Translations under genes and position numbers: made by a program
Notes under the pieces: generated by a model
Database searches by the model: none
The model's input: the letters and a program-made list of their open reading frames with translations, nothing else
Told to the model about the DNA's origin: nothing
NCBI GenBank assembly: GCA_022360715.1
Contig: JAKSCG010000151.1
Span: forward strand, 1-36,403
DNA from: Halanaerobiales bacterium
GTDB lineage: Bacteria; Bacillota; Halanaerobiia; Halanaerobiales; DTU029
Reading direction: 5' to 3'
Length of the DNA: 36,403 bases
Part shown: positions 26,876 to 36,010 of the stretch, one piece after another
Numbering within the stretch: position 1 is the stretch's first letter
Layout: the number at the start of each line of letters is the position of its first letter

Positions 26876-27877
26876 ATGGTATGGGTTAAAAAGGGCTTAA
26901 CTTATTTGCTGGAGAAAGTACAGATTACAATTACACCATCACCAGACCGTAAATTGAGGGTGTTTTCTATCCGTCGGATATTGCCGGTAGCAGTTTTTTT
27001 ATTGACAATTAGCACAATCGGGGTTTTAACCGGCTTATATAAGTTTTATCAAAATGATGCAGCTCTTTTAACGGTTAATTTGATCGAGTTGAAGGGAGTA
27101 GCAGCGGAGAATCAGCATTTAAAAAATGAGCTGTTTGCTTTAAGCCAGGACACAGAAGTCCTTAAACAGAATTTAGCTAAATTAATTGAACACAATGAGG
27201 AAATTAAAAATATGATCGAGCTGGATGAAAATACACAGGTCAAAAATCAACAGGTTGATTTAACGCTTCAGACCTCTTTTTCACTTAATCAGAGTATTTT
27301 ACAGTACGGTTTACCGATTGGGGGAGGAGAAGTTCGCTTCTACTATCAAGATATAAATGAAATAATTAAAAGAACTCGCAATAATATTGAGGTTTTAAAA
27401 CAAGAGATACCGACCCAACAGGAAGATTTAAAAATTTTGGAAACTTCTGTTAAAAGGTATAAAGATTTAATCGCAGCAACTCCCAGTATTTGGCCGGTAG
27501 CCGATAAGGGGGAAGGATTTATTTCTTCAAATTTTGGCTGGAGGACCGACCCTTTTACCGGAAAACAGGCTTTTCACGAAGGGTTAGACATTGGAGTCTG
27601 GTTTAATACCCCCGCTATTGCAACCGCCGATGGTGTGATTAAGTATGCTGGTTGGATTAACGGGTATGGCTATGTCGTTAAAATTAATCACGGCTTTGGT
27701 TTCGAGACCAGGTATGGACACTTAAATAAAATTAAAGTTACCAGAGGACAGAAAGTAAAAAGGGGTCAGGTGCTCGCTTTAACAGGAAACTCCGGGCGAA
27801 GTAATGGACCCCACATTCATTATGAAGTAAGAAAGAACAATATACCACAGAATCCGCTAAAATATATTGGGAGGTAA
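26876..27877 (+). CDS. membrane-anchored M23 peptidase
   Basis: A 333-residue cell-wall endopeptidase. It has a short cytosolic N-terminus, one membrane segment (about 36-58, ILPVAVFLLTISTIGVLTGL), a coiled-coil region (about 75-200), and an extracellular LytM/M23 domain (about 215-325). The zinc ligands and catalytic residues are complete: His234 and Asp238 in HEGLDIG, His282, and His313/His315 in GPHIHYEV. It should therefore be an active D,D- or L,D-type endopeptidase rather than a regulator. AAAGGA precedes the ATG. The bactofilin gene follows at once, a widespread pairing in which the scaffold is thought to position the hydrolase. Confidence 0.9.
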   Translation: MVWVKKGLTYLLEKVQITITPSPDRKLRVFSIRRILPVAVFLLTISTIGVLTGLYKFYQNDAALLTVNLIELKGVAAENQHLKNELFALSQDTEVLKQNLAKLIEHNEEIKNMIELDENTQVKNQQVDLTLQTSFSLNQSILQYGLPIGGGEVRFYYQDINEIIKRTRNNIEVLKQEIPTQQEDLKILETSVKRYKDLIAATPSIWPVADKGEGFISSNFGWRTDPFTGKQAFHEGLDIGVWFNTPAIATADGVIKYAGWINGYGYVVKINHGFGFETRYGHLNKIKVTRGQKVKRGQVLALTGNSGRSNGPHIHYEVRKNNIPQNPLKYIGR

Positions 27878-27880
27878 TTT

Positions 27881-28312
27881 ATGTTGGGAGCAAAAAGAAA
27901 GGAAAAAGAGATGGAAGCGGCTAAAAGTAAAGTAGAAACAATTTTGGGTGAAGGGACTAGAATTGAAGGAGAGATTTATACCAAAGGTTCGTTAAGAGTA
28001 GAGGGAGAAGTTAAAGGGATTATTCAGGCTGAGGGGGATCTGTTTGTAGGTGAAAAAGGGGTAATTAAAAGTGAAATAAAGGGGCGGAATGTGGTTATTG
28101 CCGGTGTGATCGAGGGTAATATCACTGCTACCCAAAAGATAGAGATTATGAGCGGAGGAAAACTGATCGGTGATATTAGAACCAATATCCTCAAGATCGA
28201 AGAAGGGGCTCTTTTTAAAGGTAATAGTAATACATTAGAAAAGAACGAGTTGTCAGCTCCGGGTGAAGCAAAGCGGGTCAAGAAGGAGATTGCGGTCAGC
28301 CAAAATGACTAG
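27881..28312 (+). CDS. bactofilin family cytoskeletal protein
   Basis: A 143-residue polymer-forming protein. A lysine- and glutamate-rich N-terminus (about 1-25) precedes the bactofilin beta-helix core (about 26-115), with repeated hydrophobic-glycine turns such as GTRIEGEIYTKGSLRVEGEVKG and KSEIKGRNVVIAGVIEGN. A polar tail follows. Bactofilins form filaments at the inner membrane face that localise wall enzymes. GGGAGG from the peptidase end lies six bases before the ATG, so the two are coupled. Its stop is two bases from the end of convergent yyaC. Confidence 0.9.
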   Translation: MLGAKRKEKEMEAAKSKVETILGEGTRIEGEIYTKGSLRVEGEVKGIIQAEGDLFVGEKGVIKSEIKGRNVVIAGVIEGNITATQKIEIMSGGKLIGDIRTNILKIEEGALFKGNSNTLEKNELSAPGEAKRVKKEIAVSQND

Positions 28313-28313
28313 T

Positions 28314-28880
28314 CTATAATACTTTTTCTTGGTTTAATGATCTGACGGTTAGCTCTAAAGCAGCGGTTATTATTTCGGCCATTTTCAAAACGATGCTTAG
28401 CCGGGTACTTTGTAAAACTAAATATTCCATATATCCACCGACATTAACAAGCCCGGTAATATGCATATCACCAATTTCCGGTAACTTTTTATTGACTCCG
28501 GTCCCTGGTTTTAAGGGGCCTTTTTTTACGTCAATATAGCCGACACTACTTTGTTTCCCCAGACCGGCGTCAATTGAAATAACAAAGGGGTTATGATATT
28601 TTGTGAAAATCAAGTCAATCGCTTCTTCAAGATTACTGGCATGGACAGGTTTATTGATATCGCCGATTATAATGGCCGGAGATAGATTTGATTTTTTTAA
28701 AAGGGTTCCGGTCAAAGGTCCGAGGGAGTCACCGGTCGAACGATCCGTTCCAATACATAGTAAAATCAAGCTTTGTTCCAACCTGTAATTAAGGTTTATC
28801 AGGTGATGATAAATAATGGTATTTAATAGTCCGGCAGCATTTTGATCATTGATATGGGCCCGTTTTTTCTCAAAAATCAC
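28314..28880 (-). CDS. yyaC: YyaC-type spore protease homolog (DUF1256)
   Basis: A 188-residue protein of the DUF1256/YyaC family, distantly related to the Gpr spore protease. The conserved CIGTDRSTGDSLGPLTG, VISIDAGLG and GDMHITGLVNVGGYMEYLVLQ motifs are present. In B. subtilis yyaC lies just beyond parB and is expressed in sporulation. Finding it here supports a spore-forming ancestor. It uses a GTG start with GGGAGGG six bases upstream. It is the only gene on the right arm transcribed against the fork. Its function in this organism is inferred from family only. Confidence 0.88.
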   Translation of the reverse strand: MIFEKKRAHINDQNAAGLLNTIIYHHLINLNYRLEQSLILLCIGTDRSTGDSLGPLTGTLLKKSNLSPAIIIGDINKPVHASNLEEAIDLIFTKYHNPFVISIDAGLGKQSSVGYIDVKKGPLKPGTGVNKKLPEIGDMHITGLVNVGGYMEYLVLQSTRLSIVLKMAEIITAALELTVRSLNQEKVL

Positions 28881-28978
28881 GATTATCCCTCCCTAACTAA
28901 ATATATATGCCTTAGTATCCTCAATAATTCATTATTTTATACCTTTCCGGCATAGATATAGAAGAAGGGGGAGGGAAA

Positions 28979-30016
28979 ATGCTTAAAAAAAGGGGAGTCG
29001 TAATAGCTTTAACCTATGTCGGGGCAGTCATTGGGGCAGGGTTTTCGTCCGGACAGGAGATCTGGCGTTTTTTTGGGCGTCATCAGTCCTATGGACTATT
29101 GGCCCTGCTGATTACCGGGTTGTTTTTAGTCGGTCTGGCCCCGCTACTTTTTCGCCTCAGTAAGGTTTTAGTTATTGATAATTACCATCAGTATTTTTAT
29201 CGGTTTTTACCACGGCCCCTTGCTGTTTTCTTTGATTTGATCTATAGCTTTTTTCTAATCGGTAGCGTCTCCGTAATGCTGGCCGGCAGCGGAGAAGTCT
29301 TTAAGGATTTATTGGGACTGGATTATTGGTTAGGAGTAATTCTTACCCTGTCTTTACTCTTGTTTGCTTTATATTTAAAGCTGGAGGGACTAATTACGGT
29401 TAATAGTTGTATAGTTCCGGTCTTACTGCTGATCACGATAGTTACTGTCGGCAAGTATATCCAGGGAATCGACCCTGCTCGTTTTAGTGCTCTTTTTGAA
29501 TTTAAAGGAGCGAGCAGCGGATGGTTGCTTGATGCAATTCTTTATGGTTCTTATAATTTGATCATTTCGATTGCCGTAATGACCGAGGTGGTAGCAAATG
29601 AGGAAAAAGGAGATATTTGGCAAGGAGGTATATTGGGCGGAGTCTTATTATTAATATTGGCTTTGCTGCTCTATTTGGGGTTAATAAGTGCTTTTGCTCA
29701 TTCGCCCCAACAAGAGATCCCGGTTTTATCTTTAGCCCGGCAGGGCGGGAGAGTAGTCTATCTTGCTTATATAGTTGCTCTTTATTTCGCGATGTTATCT
29801 ACGGCCCTTGCTAATTTTTACGCCTTTAACCGCCGGATGGTGACTCTTTTTAAAATTAAATATGAGCTTATTCTGGTGCTTACCCCGCTCTTGCTCCTTC
29901 CATTGGTCAGGTCAGGCTTTTCCGGTTTGGTTGATCGCTTATATCCCTCTTTTGGTTACCTGGGGATTATTTTTCTGATTTATTTTTTAATTCTGGCTTG
30001 GCGAGTGGTAAGATAG
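28979..30016 (+). CDS. YkvI-like multispanning membrane protein
   Basis: A 345-residue protein with about ten membrane segments. The first carries VGAVIGAGFSSGQEIWRFF, the hallmark of YkvI-type proteins in the LeuT/APC-like superfamily. Such proteins resemble sodium-coupled symporters, but no substrate is established. AGGGGGAGGG lies just before the start. It is divergent from yyaC with a short shared promoter region. It precedes the glycine-riboswitch operon, so glycine or amino-acid transport is a tempting guess, but the gene lies upstream of the riboswitch and is not controlled by it. Confidence 0.8.
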   Translation: MLKKRGVVIALTYVGAVIGAGFSSGQEIWRFFGRHQSYGLLALLITGLFLVGLAPLLFRLSKVLVIDNYHQYFYRFLPRPLAVFFDLIYSFFLIGSVSVMLAGSGEVFKDLLGLDYWLGVILTLSLLLFALYLKLEGLITVNSCIVPVLLLITIVTVGKYIQGIDPARFSALFEFKGASSGWLLDAILYGSYNLIISIAVMTEVVANEEKGDIWQGGILGGVLLLILALLLYLGLISAFAHSPQQEIPVLSLARQGGRVVYLAYIVALYFAMLSTALANFYAFNRRMVTLFKIKYELILVLTPLLLLPLVRSGFSGLVDRLYPSFGYLGIIFLIYFLILAWRVVR

Positions 30017-30032
30017 CAAGCTGATTATAAAA

Positions 30033-30054
30033 AAAAGAAGGAATTTATTCTTTT
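30033..30054 (+). terminator. weak AT-rich hairpin after the YkvI-like gene
   Basis: AAAAGAA (30033-30039) and TTCTTTT (30048-30054) form a seven-pair, mostly A-T stem with an 8-base loop. Stability is low, so termination here is uncertain. Confidence 0.3.
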
Positions 30055-30087
30055 ATCTAGAATATATATAAAGTATAAAATTTAAAG

Positions 30088-30207
30088 TCGGGGATGAACT
30101 TCAGGAGAGAGACCTTTTAATCAGGCGCCGAAGGGGACAAGGAATTTTTCCAAAACTCTCAGGCAGAAGTATCTTGAAGGGACTAAGCTCTGAACTAAGG
30201 GACAGAG
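30088..30207 (+). promoter_or_regulatory. glycine riboswitch (single aptamer)
   Basis: The conserved glycine aptamer core is clear: GGAGAGACC (30104-30112), GCGCCGAAGGGGACAAGG (about 30123-30140), and AAACTCTCAGGCAGAAG (30151-30167). The P1 arms CTTCA and TGAAG close it. Only one aptamer is present. Downstream, CTCTG and CAGAG (30188-30192 and 30203-30207) form the extra helix that accompanies singlet (ghost-aptamer) versions. A terminator follows at once, so glycine probably switches on the downstream gcv operon by preventing termination. The antiterminator pairing is not obvious by eye. Confidence 0.93.
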
Positions 30208-30232
30208 GGGAACTAAATAGTTCCCTTTTTTT
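30208..30232 (+). terminator. riboswitch expression-platform terminator
   Basis: GGGAACT (30208-30214) and AGTTCCC (30219-30225) form a perfect 7-bp stem with a four-base loop, followed by seven T (30226-30232). It is a textbook intrinsic terminator placed directly before gcvT, and therefore the regulated element of the riboswitch. Confidence 0.92.
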
Positions 30233-30280
30233 ATGATCATGAAAGATAATTCACAAATTAGGGAAGGAGTAGTTGGCTTT

Positions 30281-31354
30281 ATGCAGAGAACACCACTATA
30301 TCATATTCATCAACAATCGGGCGGTAAATTGATTAATTTTGCGGGCTGGGAAATGCCGGTTCAATATACCGGTATCTTGACTGAGCATCAGAATGTCAGG
30401 GAAAAATGCGGCTTGTTTGATGTGTCACATATGGGGGAAATATATATACAGGGGCCAGATGCCTGTTCCAACCTCCAATATCTTTTGACTAATGATGTGG
30501 CCAGGCTCCAGATCAACCAGGTTTTATATACCCCGATGTGTGCCCACAATGGAGGTATTATTGATGACTTGTTAGTCTACCGACTGGGGAAAGAGCAGTT
30601 TTTACTGGTAGTTAATGCCGCCAATACCACTAAGGACTTTAACTGGATACAAGCTAACTGTTCAGGTGATCTGCTGCTGGAAGACCGGTCGACTCAATAT
30701 GCCCAATTAGCCCTGCAAGGTCCATTGTCCAGAGATGTGTTACAACAACTGACCGCACTCGATCTTACTCAATTAAAATACTATTGGTTTGTAAAGGGCG
30801 AGGTAGGGGGAGAGGAGGTTATTTTATCGAGAACAGGGTATACCGGTGAATTGGGTTATGAGCTGTATCTGGACCCGGGGAAAGCAGAACGGTTATGGCA
30901 AGAGATTATGCGAGCCGGTCGGGAACATGGTATTATGCCGATTGGCCTGGGTGCTCGCAATACACTGCGTCTGGAGAAGAAGTTTTGCCTGTATGGTAAT
31001 GATATTGACCAGCACAGACATCCACTGGAAGCCGGGTTGGCCTGGACAGTTAAGTTTGAGAAAGGAGACTTCATCGGGAGAGAGGTTTTGCTCCAATATC
31101 AAGCAGAGGGTTATCGCGACCAACTGATTGGCTTTAAATTAGTTGAGCGGGGAATTGCCAGACATGGTTATAAAATTCAATATAATGGAGAAGATATAGG
31201 AGTAGTTACCAGTGGAAGTTTTTCGCCGACACTGGAAGAAAATATCGGCTTAGGCTATATTGAACAGCAATATGTCGGCATCGGTAATCAAATTGAGGTA
31301 GTTATTCGCCGGAACAATGTGAAAGCCGAGCTGGTCAAGACCCCTTTTGTTTAA
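30281..31354 (+). CDS. gcvT: glycine cleavage system T protein (aminomethyltransferase)
   Basis: A 357-residue aminomethyltransferase that moves the methylene group from the lipoyl arm of GcvH to tetrahydrofolate, releasing ammonia. It opens MQRTPLYHIHQQSGGKLINF. GWEMPVQY, CGLFDVSHMGE and GLGARNTLRLE are family landmarks. The start at 30281 matches the usual GcvT N-terminus and lies 11 bases after AAGGAG; the in-frame ATG at 30233 directly abuts the terminator T-run and is unlikely. First gene of the gcvT-gcvH-gcvPA-gcvPB operon under glycine-riboswitch control. Confidence 0.96.
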   Translation: MQRTPLYHIHQQSGGKLINFAGWEMPVQYTGILTEHQNVREKCGLFDVSHMGEIYIQGPDACSNLQYLLTNDVARLQINQVLYTPMCAHNGGIIDDLLVYRLGKEQFLLVVNAANTTKDFNWIQANCSGDLLLEDRSTQYAQLALQGPLSRDVLQQLTALDLTQLKYYWFVKGEVGGEEVILSRTGYTGELGYELYLDPGKAERLWQEIMRAGREHGIMPIGLGARNTLRLEKKFCLYGNDIDQHRHPLEAGLAWTVKFEKGDFIGREVLLQYQAEGYRDQLIGFKLVERGIARHGYKIQYNGEDIGVVTSGSFSPTLEENIGLGYIEQQYVGIGNQIEVVIRRNNVKAELVKTPFV

Positions 31355-31400
31355 CTTTTAAACATTTGATCTAAAAATTAAGAGAGGGAGGAATTTAGTA

Positions 31401-31787
31401 GTGAGATTACCGGAAGAATTGCTTTATACTGAGGATCATGAGTGGGTTTTAGTGGAAGGCGATCAAGCAACCATCGGGATTACTGATCATGCCCAGGCTG
31501 AGATGGGTGATTTTGTCTTTGTTGAGTTACCGGAAGCGGGTGACCGGTTTAATCAATTTGATCAGTTTGGGGTTGTTGAATCGGTCAAAGCGGTATCAGA
31601 TGTCTATATCCCCCTTAGCGGTGAGGTAATTGAGGCCAATCAAAGCCTCTTAGATCAACCTGAACTCTGTAATGAAGATCCATATGGGCGGGGTTGGTTA
31701 ATAAAAGTTAAATTGAGTGAACAGACGGAAGTGGCAAGTTTGATGGATAAAGAGGCTTATGCCCGGTTTCTGGAGGAGGTAGAGTAA
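31401..31787 (+). CDS. gcvH: glycine cleavage system H protein
   Basis: A 128-residue lipoyl carrier. The lipoyl-lysine is Lys63 in [10 protein letters not shown]. It shuttles the aminomethyl group between P, T and L proteins. It starts with GTG at 31401, nine bases after GGGAGG. It is 46 bases after gcvT and two bases before gcvPA. Confidence 0.96.
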   Translation: MRLPEELLYTEDHEWVLVEGDQATIGITDHAQAEMGDFVFVELPEAGDRFNQFDQFGVVESVKAVSDVYIPLSGEVIEANQSLLDQPELCNEDPYGRGWLIKVKLSEQTEVASLMDKEAYARFLEEVE

Positions 31788-31789
31788 GC

Positions 31790-33130
31790 GTGGATTATAT
31801 ATCTAATACGGAAAGAGAAAAGGAGGTTATGCTAAAGACGATCGGGATAGAGCAGATCGAAGAGCTATTTTCGGCTATCCCGGAAAGGGTAGTCCTGGAT
31901 AGACCGCTCAATATTCCGACCGGTTTATCTGAATTAGAGTTGCTCCGTGTGACCAAAGAAAAAGCTAATCGGAATAAGTCGTTGGAAGAACTGGTTTCTT
32001 TTTTAGGGGCCGGGGTTTATGACCATTATATCCCCAGTATTGTTGACCACCTGATCTCCCGAGCCGAATTTTATACTGCCTATACCCCTTATCAGGCCGA
32101 ATTAAGTCAGGGTACCTTGCAGGCTATCTATGAATATCAAAGTATGATTTGCGAATTAACCGGAATGGAACTGGCTAATGCTTCCCTCCTTGACGGGGGT
32201 TCAGCTACCGGGGAAGCAGTTCTGATGGCCGGACGGATTAGCCGTAAAAAGAAAATAATCCTTTCCAAAGGGGTTCATCCGGCCTACCGGGCCGTAGCCA
32301 GGACTTATGGTTCTCATCAGGGCTTAGAATTTAAAGAAATCGAGTTGGTTGATACCTTAACCGACCTGGCCGCTTTAAAAAATGAACTGGATGAACAGAC
32401 AGCAGCCGTAGTGCTCCAGTACCCTAACTTTTTTGGATCAATTGAGTTAATGGATGAAATTAAAGGACTGGTTTCGGCAGGTTCAGAAATACTTTTAGTT
32501 GTAGTGGCCAATCCCCTGGCACTGGGTTTGTTGACCCCGCCAGGTGATTTTGCGGCTGATATTGTGGTAGGGGAGGGGCAGAGCCTTGGTAATACAATAA
32601 GCTATGGTGGTCCTTACCTGGGATATATGGCTACCAGAAAAAAATATGTTCGACATTTACCGGGGAGAATCGTTGGAGCTACTAGCGATCTGGAAGGGAA
32701 ACGAGGTTATGTGATGACCCTTCAGACCAGAGAACAGCATATCAGACGGGAGAAAGCTACATCGAATATCTGTACTAATCAGGCTTTAAATGCCCTGATT
32801 GCGACGATCTATCTGTCGACCCTGGGGAAAGAGGGAATAAGAGAGGTTGCCGGACAATCCCTGGCCAAAGCCCATTATCTGGCTGAACGAATTAAGCAGT
32901 TACCTGGCTTTAAGATTATTAATCCGGGGAATTACTTCCATGAGTTTCTGCTCACAGCTCCCTGTCCGGTGCTTGATCTTAAAAAAGAGTTATACCGGAA
33001 AGGGATAATTGCCGGTCTCGATATTTCCAGGTTTGATTATCGGCAGGAAGGATTATTAGTTTGTGTCACTGAAAAGAGGACCAAAAAAGAGCTGGAGATG
33101 TATCTTTCCGCTCTGGAGGTGATAAATTGA
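31790..33130 (+). CDS. gcvPA: glycine dehydrogenase (decarboxylating) subunit 1
   Basis: A 446-residue alpha subunit of the split P protein. The opening [20 protein letters not shown] is typical. It lacks the PLP lysine, which is in gcvPB. With gcvPB it decarboxylates glycine and loads the rest onto GcvH. The GTG start lies ten bases after GGAGG within the end of gcvH. Its TGA overlaps the gcvPB ATG by one base. Confidence 0.96.
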   Translation: MDYISNTEREKEVMLKTIGIEQIEELFSAIPERVVLDRPLNIPTGLSELELLRVTKEKANRNKSLEELVSFLGAGVYDHYIPSIVDHLISRAEFYTAYTPYQAELSQGTLQAIYEYQSMICELTGMELANASLLDGGSATGEAVLMAGRISRKKKIILSKGVHPAYRAVARTYGSHQGLEFKEIELVDTLTDLAALKNELDEQTAAVVLQYPNFFGSIELMDEIKGLVSAGSEILLVVVANPLALGLLTPPGDFAADIVVGEGQSLGNTISYGGPYLGYMATRKKYVRHLPGRIVGATSDLEGKRGYVMTLQTREQHIRREKATSNICTNQALNALIATIYLSTLGKEGIREVAGQSLAKAHYLAERIKQLPGFKIINPGNYFHEFLLTAPCPVLDLKKELYRKGIIAGLDISRFDYRQEGLLVCVTEKRTKKELEMYLSALEVIN

Positions 33131-34569
33131 TGGTTAAGCCCCTAATTAGAGATTATGGAAGCCCCGGCCGCAAAGGTTATTCTTTGCCGGAGTTGGATAT
33201 ACCCGCTGGTGAGCTAAGCGATTATCTGGATCAGAGTTTAATCCGGGAAAAGCCGGCCGGTTTGCCGGAAGTCAGTGAGGTTGATGTGGTCAGGCATTTT
33301 ACCGGTTTATCACAGATGAATTATGGAGTTGATTCCGGGATCTATCCCCTCGGTTCCTGTACAATGAAGTATAATCCGAAAATAAATGAAGACATTGCCC
33401 GTCTGGAGAAATTGAGCCAACTTCATCCCTATCAGGAAGAAGAACAGGTGCAAGGTTCGCTGGAGCTCTTATATGAACTAAAGGAATACCTGGCTGAGAT
33501 TAGCGGAATGGATCAGGTAAGCTTACAACCGGCTTCCGGTTCACACGGTGAATTAACCGGATTGATGATCATAAAGAAGTACTTTGCCGAAAGGGGGGAG
33601 CAGCGTACAAAAGTGATCGTTCCGGATTCAGCCCATGGCACCAACCCGGCCAGTGCTGCGATGGCCGGATTTCAGGTTGTTGAGATTGAATCTAATCAAA
33701 AGGGTATGATTGACCTGGCCGCTTTACGGGCGGCTGTTGATCAAGAGGTAGCAGCCCTGATGTTAACCAATCCCAACACATTGGGGATCTTTGAAAAGGA
33801 TATTCTGGAAATTGCCGAGATAGTTCACCAAGCCGGGGGTTTACTTTACTATGATGGTGCTAATATGAATGCTATTATGGGTTATGTTCGGCCTGGGGAT
33901 ATGAACTTTGATGTACTCCATTTTAACCTCCATAAAACCTTTTCTACACCACATGGTGGTGGAGGTCCCGGGGCCGGACCGGTCGGGGTTAAAGAATTCT
34001 TAAGTCCCTATTTGCCTGTTCCGGTGCTGAGCAAGGACCAGGCCAGATATTATTGGGATTATAACCGTCCGCTCTCCCTGGGTAAGGTCCATGCCTTTTA
34101 TGGGAATTACGGGGTGATGTTAAAAGCCTATGCCTATATTCGGGCACTGGGAGCCAGTGGCTTAAAAGAAGCAACCGAGCATGCGGTGCTCAATGCCAAC
34201 TATATGAAAGCACGGCTAAAAGATCAGTTTGAATTACCATATCAAGAAAATAGCCTCCATGAGTTTGTTTTATCGGGAATCCGGCAAAAGGAGAAGGGGG
34301 TTAGCACCCTCAATATTGCCAAAAGACTGCTCGATTATCAGCAGTACGCCCCGACAATTTATTTCCCATTGGTGGTTAAAGAGGCCCTGATGATCGAGCC
34401 GACCGAGACGGAAAACATTAAAACACTCGATAAATTTGTCGAAACAATGAAGAATATTTCCCGGGAAATAGAAGAAAAGCCGCAATTGGTGAAAAATGCT
34501 CCCCACCACACTCCGGTGCGCAAGTTGGATGATGTTGCTGCGGCCCGGAATCCTGATTTGCGCTGGTAA
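33130..34569 (+). CDS. gcvPB: glycine dehydrogenase (decarboxylating) subunit 2
   Basis: A 479-residue PLP-dependent subunit of the split P protein. The PLP-binding lysine is Lys269 in [31 protein letters not shown] and [10 protein letters not shown] are also conserved. The ATG at 33130 has GGAGGTGA seven bases upstream, inside gcvPA. A perfect Noc-binding palindrome lies within its coding sequence near the 3' end. No L protein (lpd) gene is in the window. Confidence 0.96.
   Translation: MVKPLIRDYGSPGRKGYSLPELDIPAGELSDYLDQSLIREKPAGLPEVSEVDVVRHFTGLSQMNYGVDSGIYPLGSCTMKYNPKINEDIARLEKLSQLHPYQEEEQVQGSLELLYELKEYLAEISGMDQVSLQPASGSHGELTGLMIIKKYFAERGEQRTKVIVPDSAHGTNPASAAMAGFQVVEIESNQKGMIDLAALRAAVDQEVAALMLTNPNTLGIFEKDILEIAEIVHQAGGLLYYDGANMNAIMGYVRPGDMNFDVLHFNLHKTFSTPHGGGGPGAGPVGVKEFLSPYLPVPVLSKDQARYYWDYNRPLSLGKVHAFYGNYGVMLKAYAYIRALGASGLKEATEHAVLNANYMKARLKDQFELPYQENSLHEFVLSGIRQKEKGVSTLNIAKRLLDYQQYAPTIYFPLVVKEALMIEPTETENIKTLDKFVETMKNISREIEEKPQLVKNAPHHTPVRKLDDVAAARNPDLRW
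34455..34470. promoter_or_regulatory. Noc-binding site (NBS)
   Basis: TATTTCCCGGGAAATA is a perfect 16-bp palindrome matching the Noc-binding consensus ATTTCCCGGGAAAT known in B. subtilis. It lies within codons for Asn-Ile-Ser-Arg-Glu-Ile of gcvPB. The noc gene is 11.8 kb away in the same window. Confidence 0.85.
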
Positions 34570-34598
34570 GAATTATTTAGCCGAAAACATGACCGGAC

Positions 34599-34627
34599 TT
34601 GTCATATTTTTGTGTTATGCTTATTAA
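34599..34627 (+). promoter_or_regulatory. possible sigma-A promoter for the UDG-like gene
   Basis: TTGTCA (34599-34604) and TATTAA (34622-34627) are 17 bases apart, 43 bases before the next gene. It overlaps a small hairpin (ATGAC/GTCAT at 34589-34605 followed by five T) that could weakly end the gcv transcript. Confidence 0.45.
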
Positions 34628-34669
34628 TGAACAGAGAATAATCAAAACACAAAACAGAGGAGTGAGCTT

Positions 34670-35281
34670 ATGTTGGTTAATATCCAGGAAGTGTTAGGTG
34701 GGTTTGCCCCAAAAGGACCGGGGAATGAGCAGCTACAGTTTTCCAATGTTGTGGTCGAGCCGGACCAAATTAAAGCGGTGATGATCAATGAAGTGGTACC
34801 GGCTGATCCTGGTGATGATTTTTACGGACAAGCTGATTCACCCGGTTATTTGAAGACAACTATCCCTTTATTTCAAAAAGCCGGGGTTCGGGCCAGCACA
34901 ATTGAACAAATCCTTGCCGCTGGAATATATCTTACCAATGCAGTAAAACGACCGAAAACCGAATATACCATACCCAGAAGTATGATTGAAGAAAGTTTGC
35001 CTTTTTTGGAAAAAGAATTAAGTTTATTCCCTAATCTGACAGTGATTATGTTGATGGGGGATGTTGCCAAAAAAGCCTTTAATCTGATTGCCAGAAGCAA
35101 AACCAATAAAAATGTGATTCCGGCTATGGCAACTTACAAGATTAGGGATGAACAATTTTATTATGGTAAAATCCGGGTATTTCCATCATATATAATGACC
35201 GGTAAAAATATCTTGATTGAGAAATCAAAGTTTGCGATGGCGGCCGAGGATATAAAAAGAATGTTTGAGCTAATTAAGTAA
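34670..35281 (+). CDS. uracil-DNA glycosylase-superfamily protein
   Basis: A 203-residue protein opening MLVNIQEVLGGFAPKGPGNE. VMINEVVPADPGDDFYG, a central VIMLMGDVAKKAF and IRVFPSYIMTG correspond to motifs of a UDG-like family common in anaerobic Bacillota. The superfamily removes uracil or other damaged bases. Whether this branch has glycosylase activity is not established, since the classic catalytic Asp/His arrangement is not clearly conserved. GAGGAG lies seven bases before the ATG. It has its own likely promoter and a strong terminator after it. Confidence 0.72.
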   Translation: MLVNIQEVLGGFAPKGPGNEQLQFSNVVVEPDQIKAVMINEVVPADPGDDFYGQADSPGYLKTTIPLFQKAGVRASTIEQILAAGIYLTNAVKRPKTEYTIPRSMIEESLPFLEKELSLFPNLTVIMLMGDVAKKAFNLIARSKTNKNVIPAMATYKIRDEQFYYGKIRVFPSYIMTGKNILIEKSKFAMAAEDIKRMFELIK

Positions 35282-35326
35282 GAATTACCTCCAAAATATT
35301 TCGGAAAATTTAGTAGTTTATTCCAG

Positions 35327-35358
35327 AAAAAACCTGTCGGTCTTCGGCAGGTTTTTTT
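35327..35358 (+). terminator. intrinsic terminator
   Basis: AAAAAACCTGTCG pairs with CGGCAGGTTTTTT (one G-T pair) around the loop GTCTT, followed by further T. A strong, clear terminator after the UDG-like gene; the A-tract allows it to work in reverse as well. Confidence 0.93.
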
Positions 35359-35420
35359 ATTGCTTGATGTTTTCAATTTCTCCGACTATAATAGATGTTA
35401 GGGAAGAAAGGAAGTGGAGC

Positions 35421-35972
35421 ATGCAGGAAAAGAAATATTTTGAAAAACTAAGTGTGCAATTACAGGAAAAATACCGGACCGGAATCAGAGAATTGGACCG
35501 GGGCAAATTTGAGCAAGCGACAGAGATTTTCACTGAATTAAAGGAAGAAGTACCTGATTTTGTCCCTCTATATAATAAATTGGCGGTCATCGCTATCTAT
35601 CAAAAGGAACTGGACAAGGCTCAGCAGTATTTATTGACCTCCCTTGAGCTTGATGAGCAATTTGTTCCTTCGCTTACCAACCTGGGAAGTCTGGCCCGGG
35701 AAAACGGAGAACTGGACAAGGCCAAGGAGTATTATACCCAGGCGATGGAAATTGACCCTGAATACGGGCCGGCCTATAATAATATGGGAGTAATCCTTCG
35801 CCAGGAAGGTAATATTAAGGATTCAATTAAATATTTAAAACAATCCCACCGGTTGGCTGGTAAAAATAGCGATGAATTAAGTAATAACAATTTTTTTCGG
35901 GAACCGGGTTGTTATATTCCTTTAATAATCTTTGTTGTGGTTATAATAGCTATATATCTATTTCTCCGTTAG
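35421..35972 (+). CDS. tail-anchored TPR protein
   Basis: A 183-residue protein with three to four tetratricopeptide repeats (about residues 15-130; clearest are SLTNLGSLARENGELDKAKEY and AYNNMGVILRQEGNIKDSIKY), a polar linker, and a C-terminal membrane segment (about 162-181, IPLIIFVVVIIAIYLFL). This predicts a tail-anchored scaffold facing the cytosol. The partner is unknown. The start at 35421 follows AAGGA by eight bases; an in-frame ATG at 35364 lacks a ribosome-binding site and overlaps the terminator region. It is 38 bases upstream of the mechanosensitive-channel gene. Confidence 0.7.
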   Translation: MQEKKYFEKLSVQLQEKYRTGIRELDRGKFEQATEIFTELKEEVPDFVPLYNKLAVIAIYQKELDKAQQYLLTSLELDEQFVPSLTNLGSLARENGELDKAKEYYTQAMEIDPEYGPAYNNMGVILRQEGNIKDSIKYLKQSHRLAGKNSDELSNNNFFREPGCYIPLIIFVVVIIAIYLFLR

Positions 35973-36010
35973 GGACAAGACCTTAACGGTGACAGAAAGA
36001 GGGGTCAACG

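Noticed and set aside
30233-30280. Upstream start of GcvT at 30233
   Set aside because: It directly abuts the terminator T-run, and the GcvT family begins at the MQRTPLY position, which has AAGGAG upstream.
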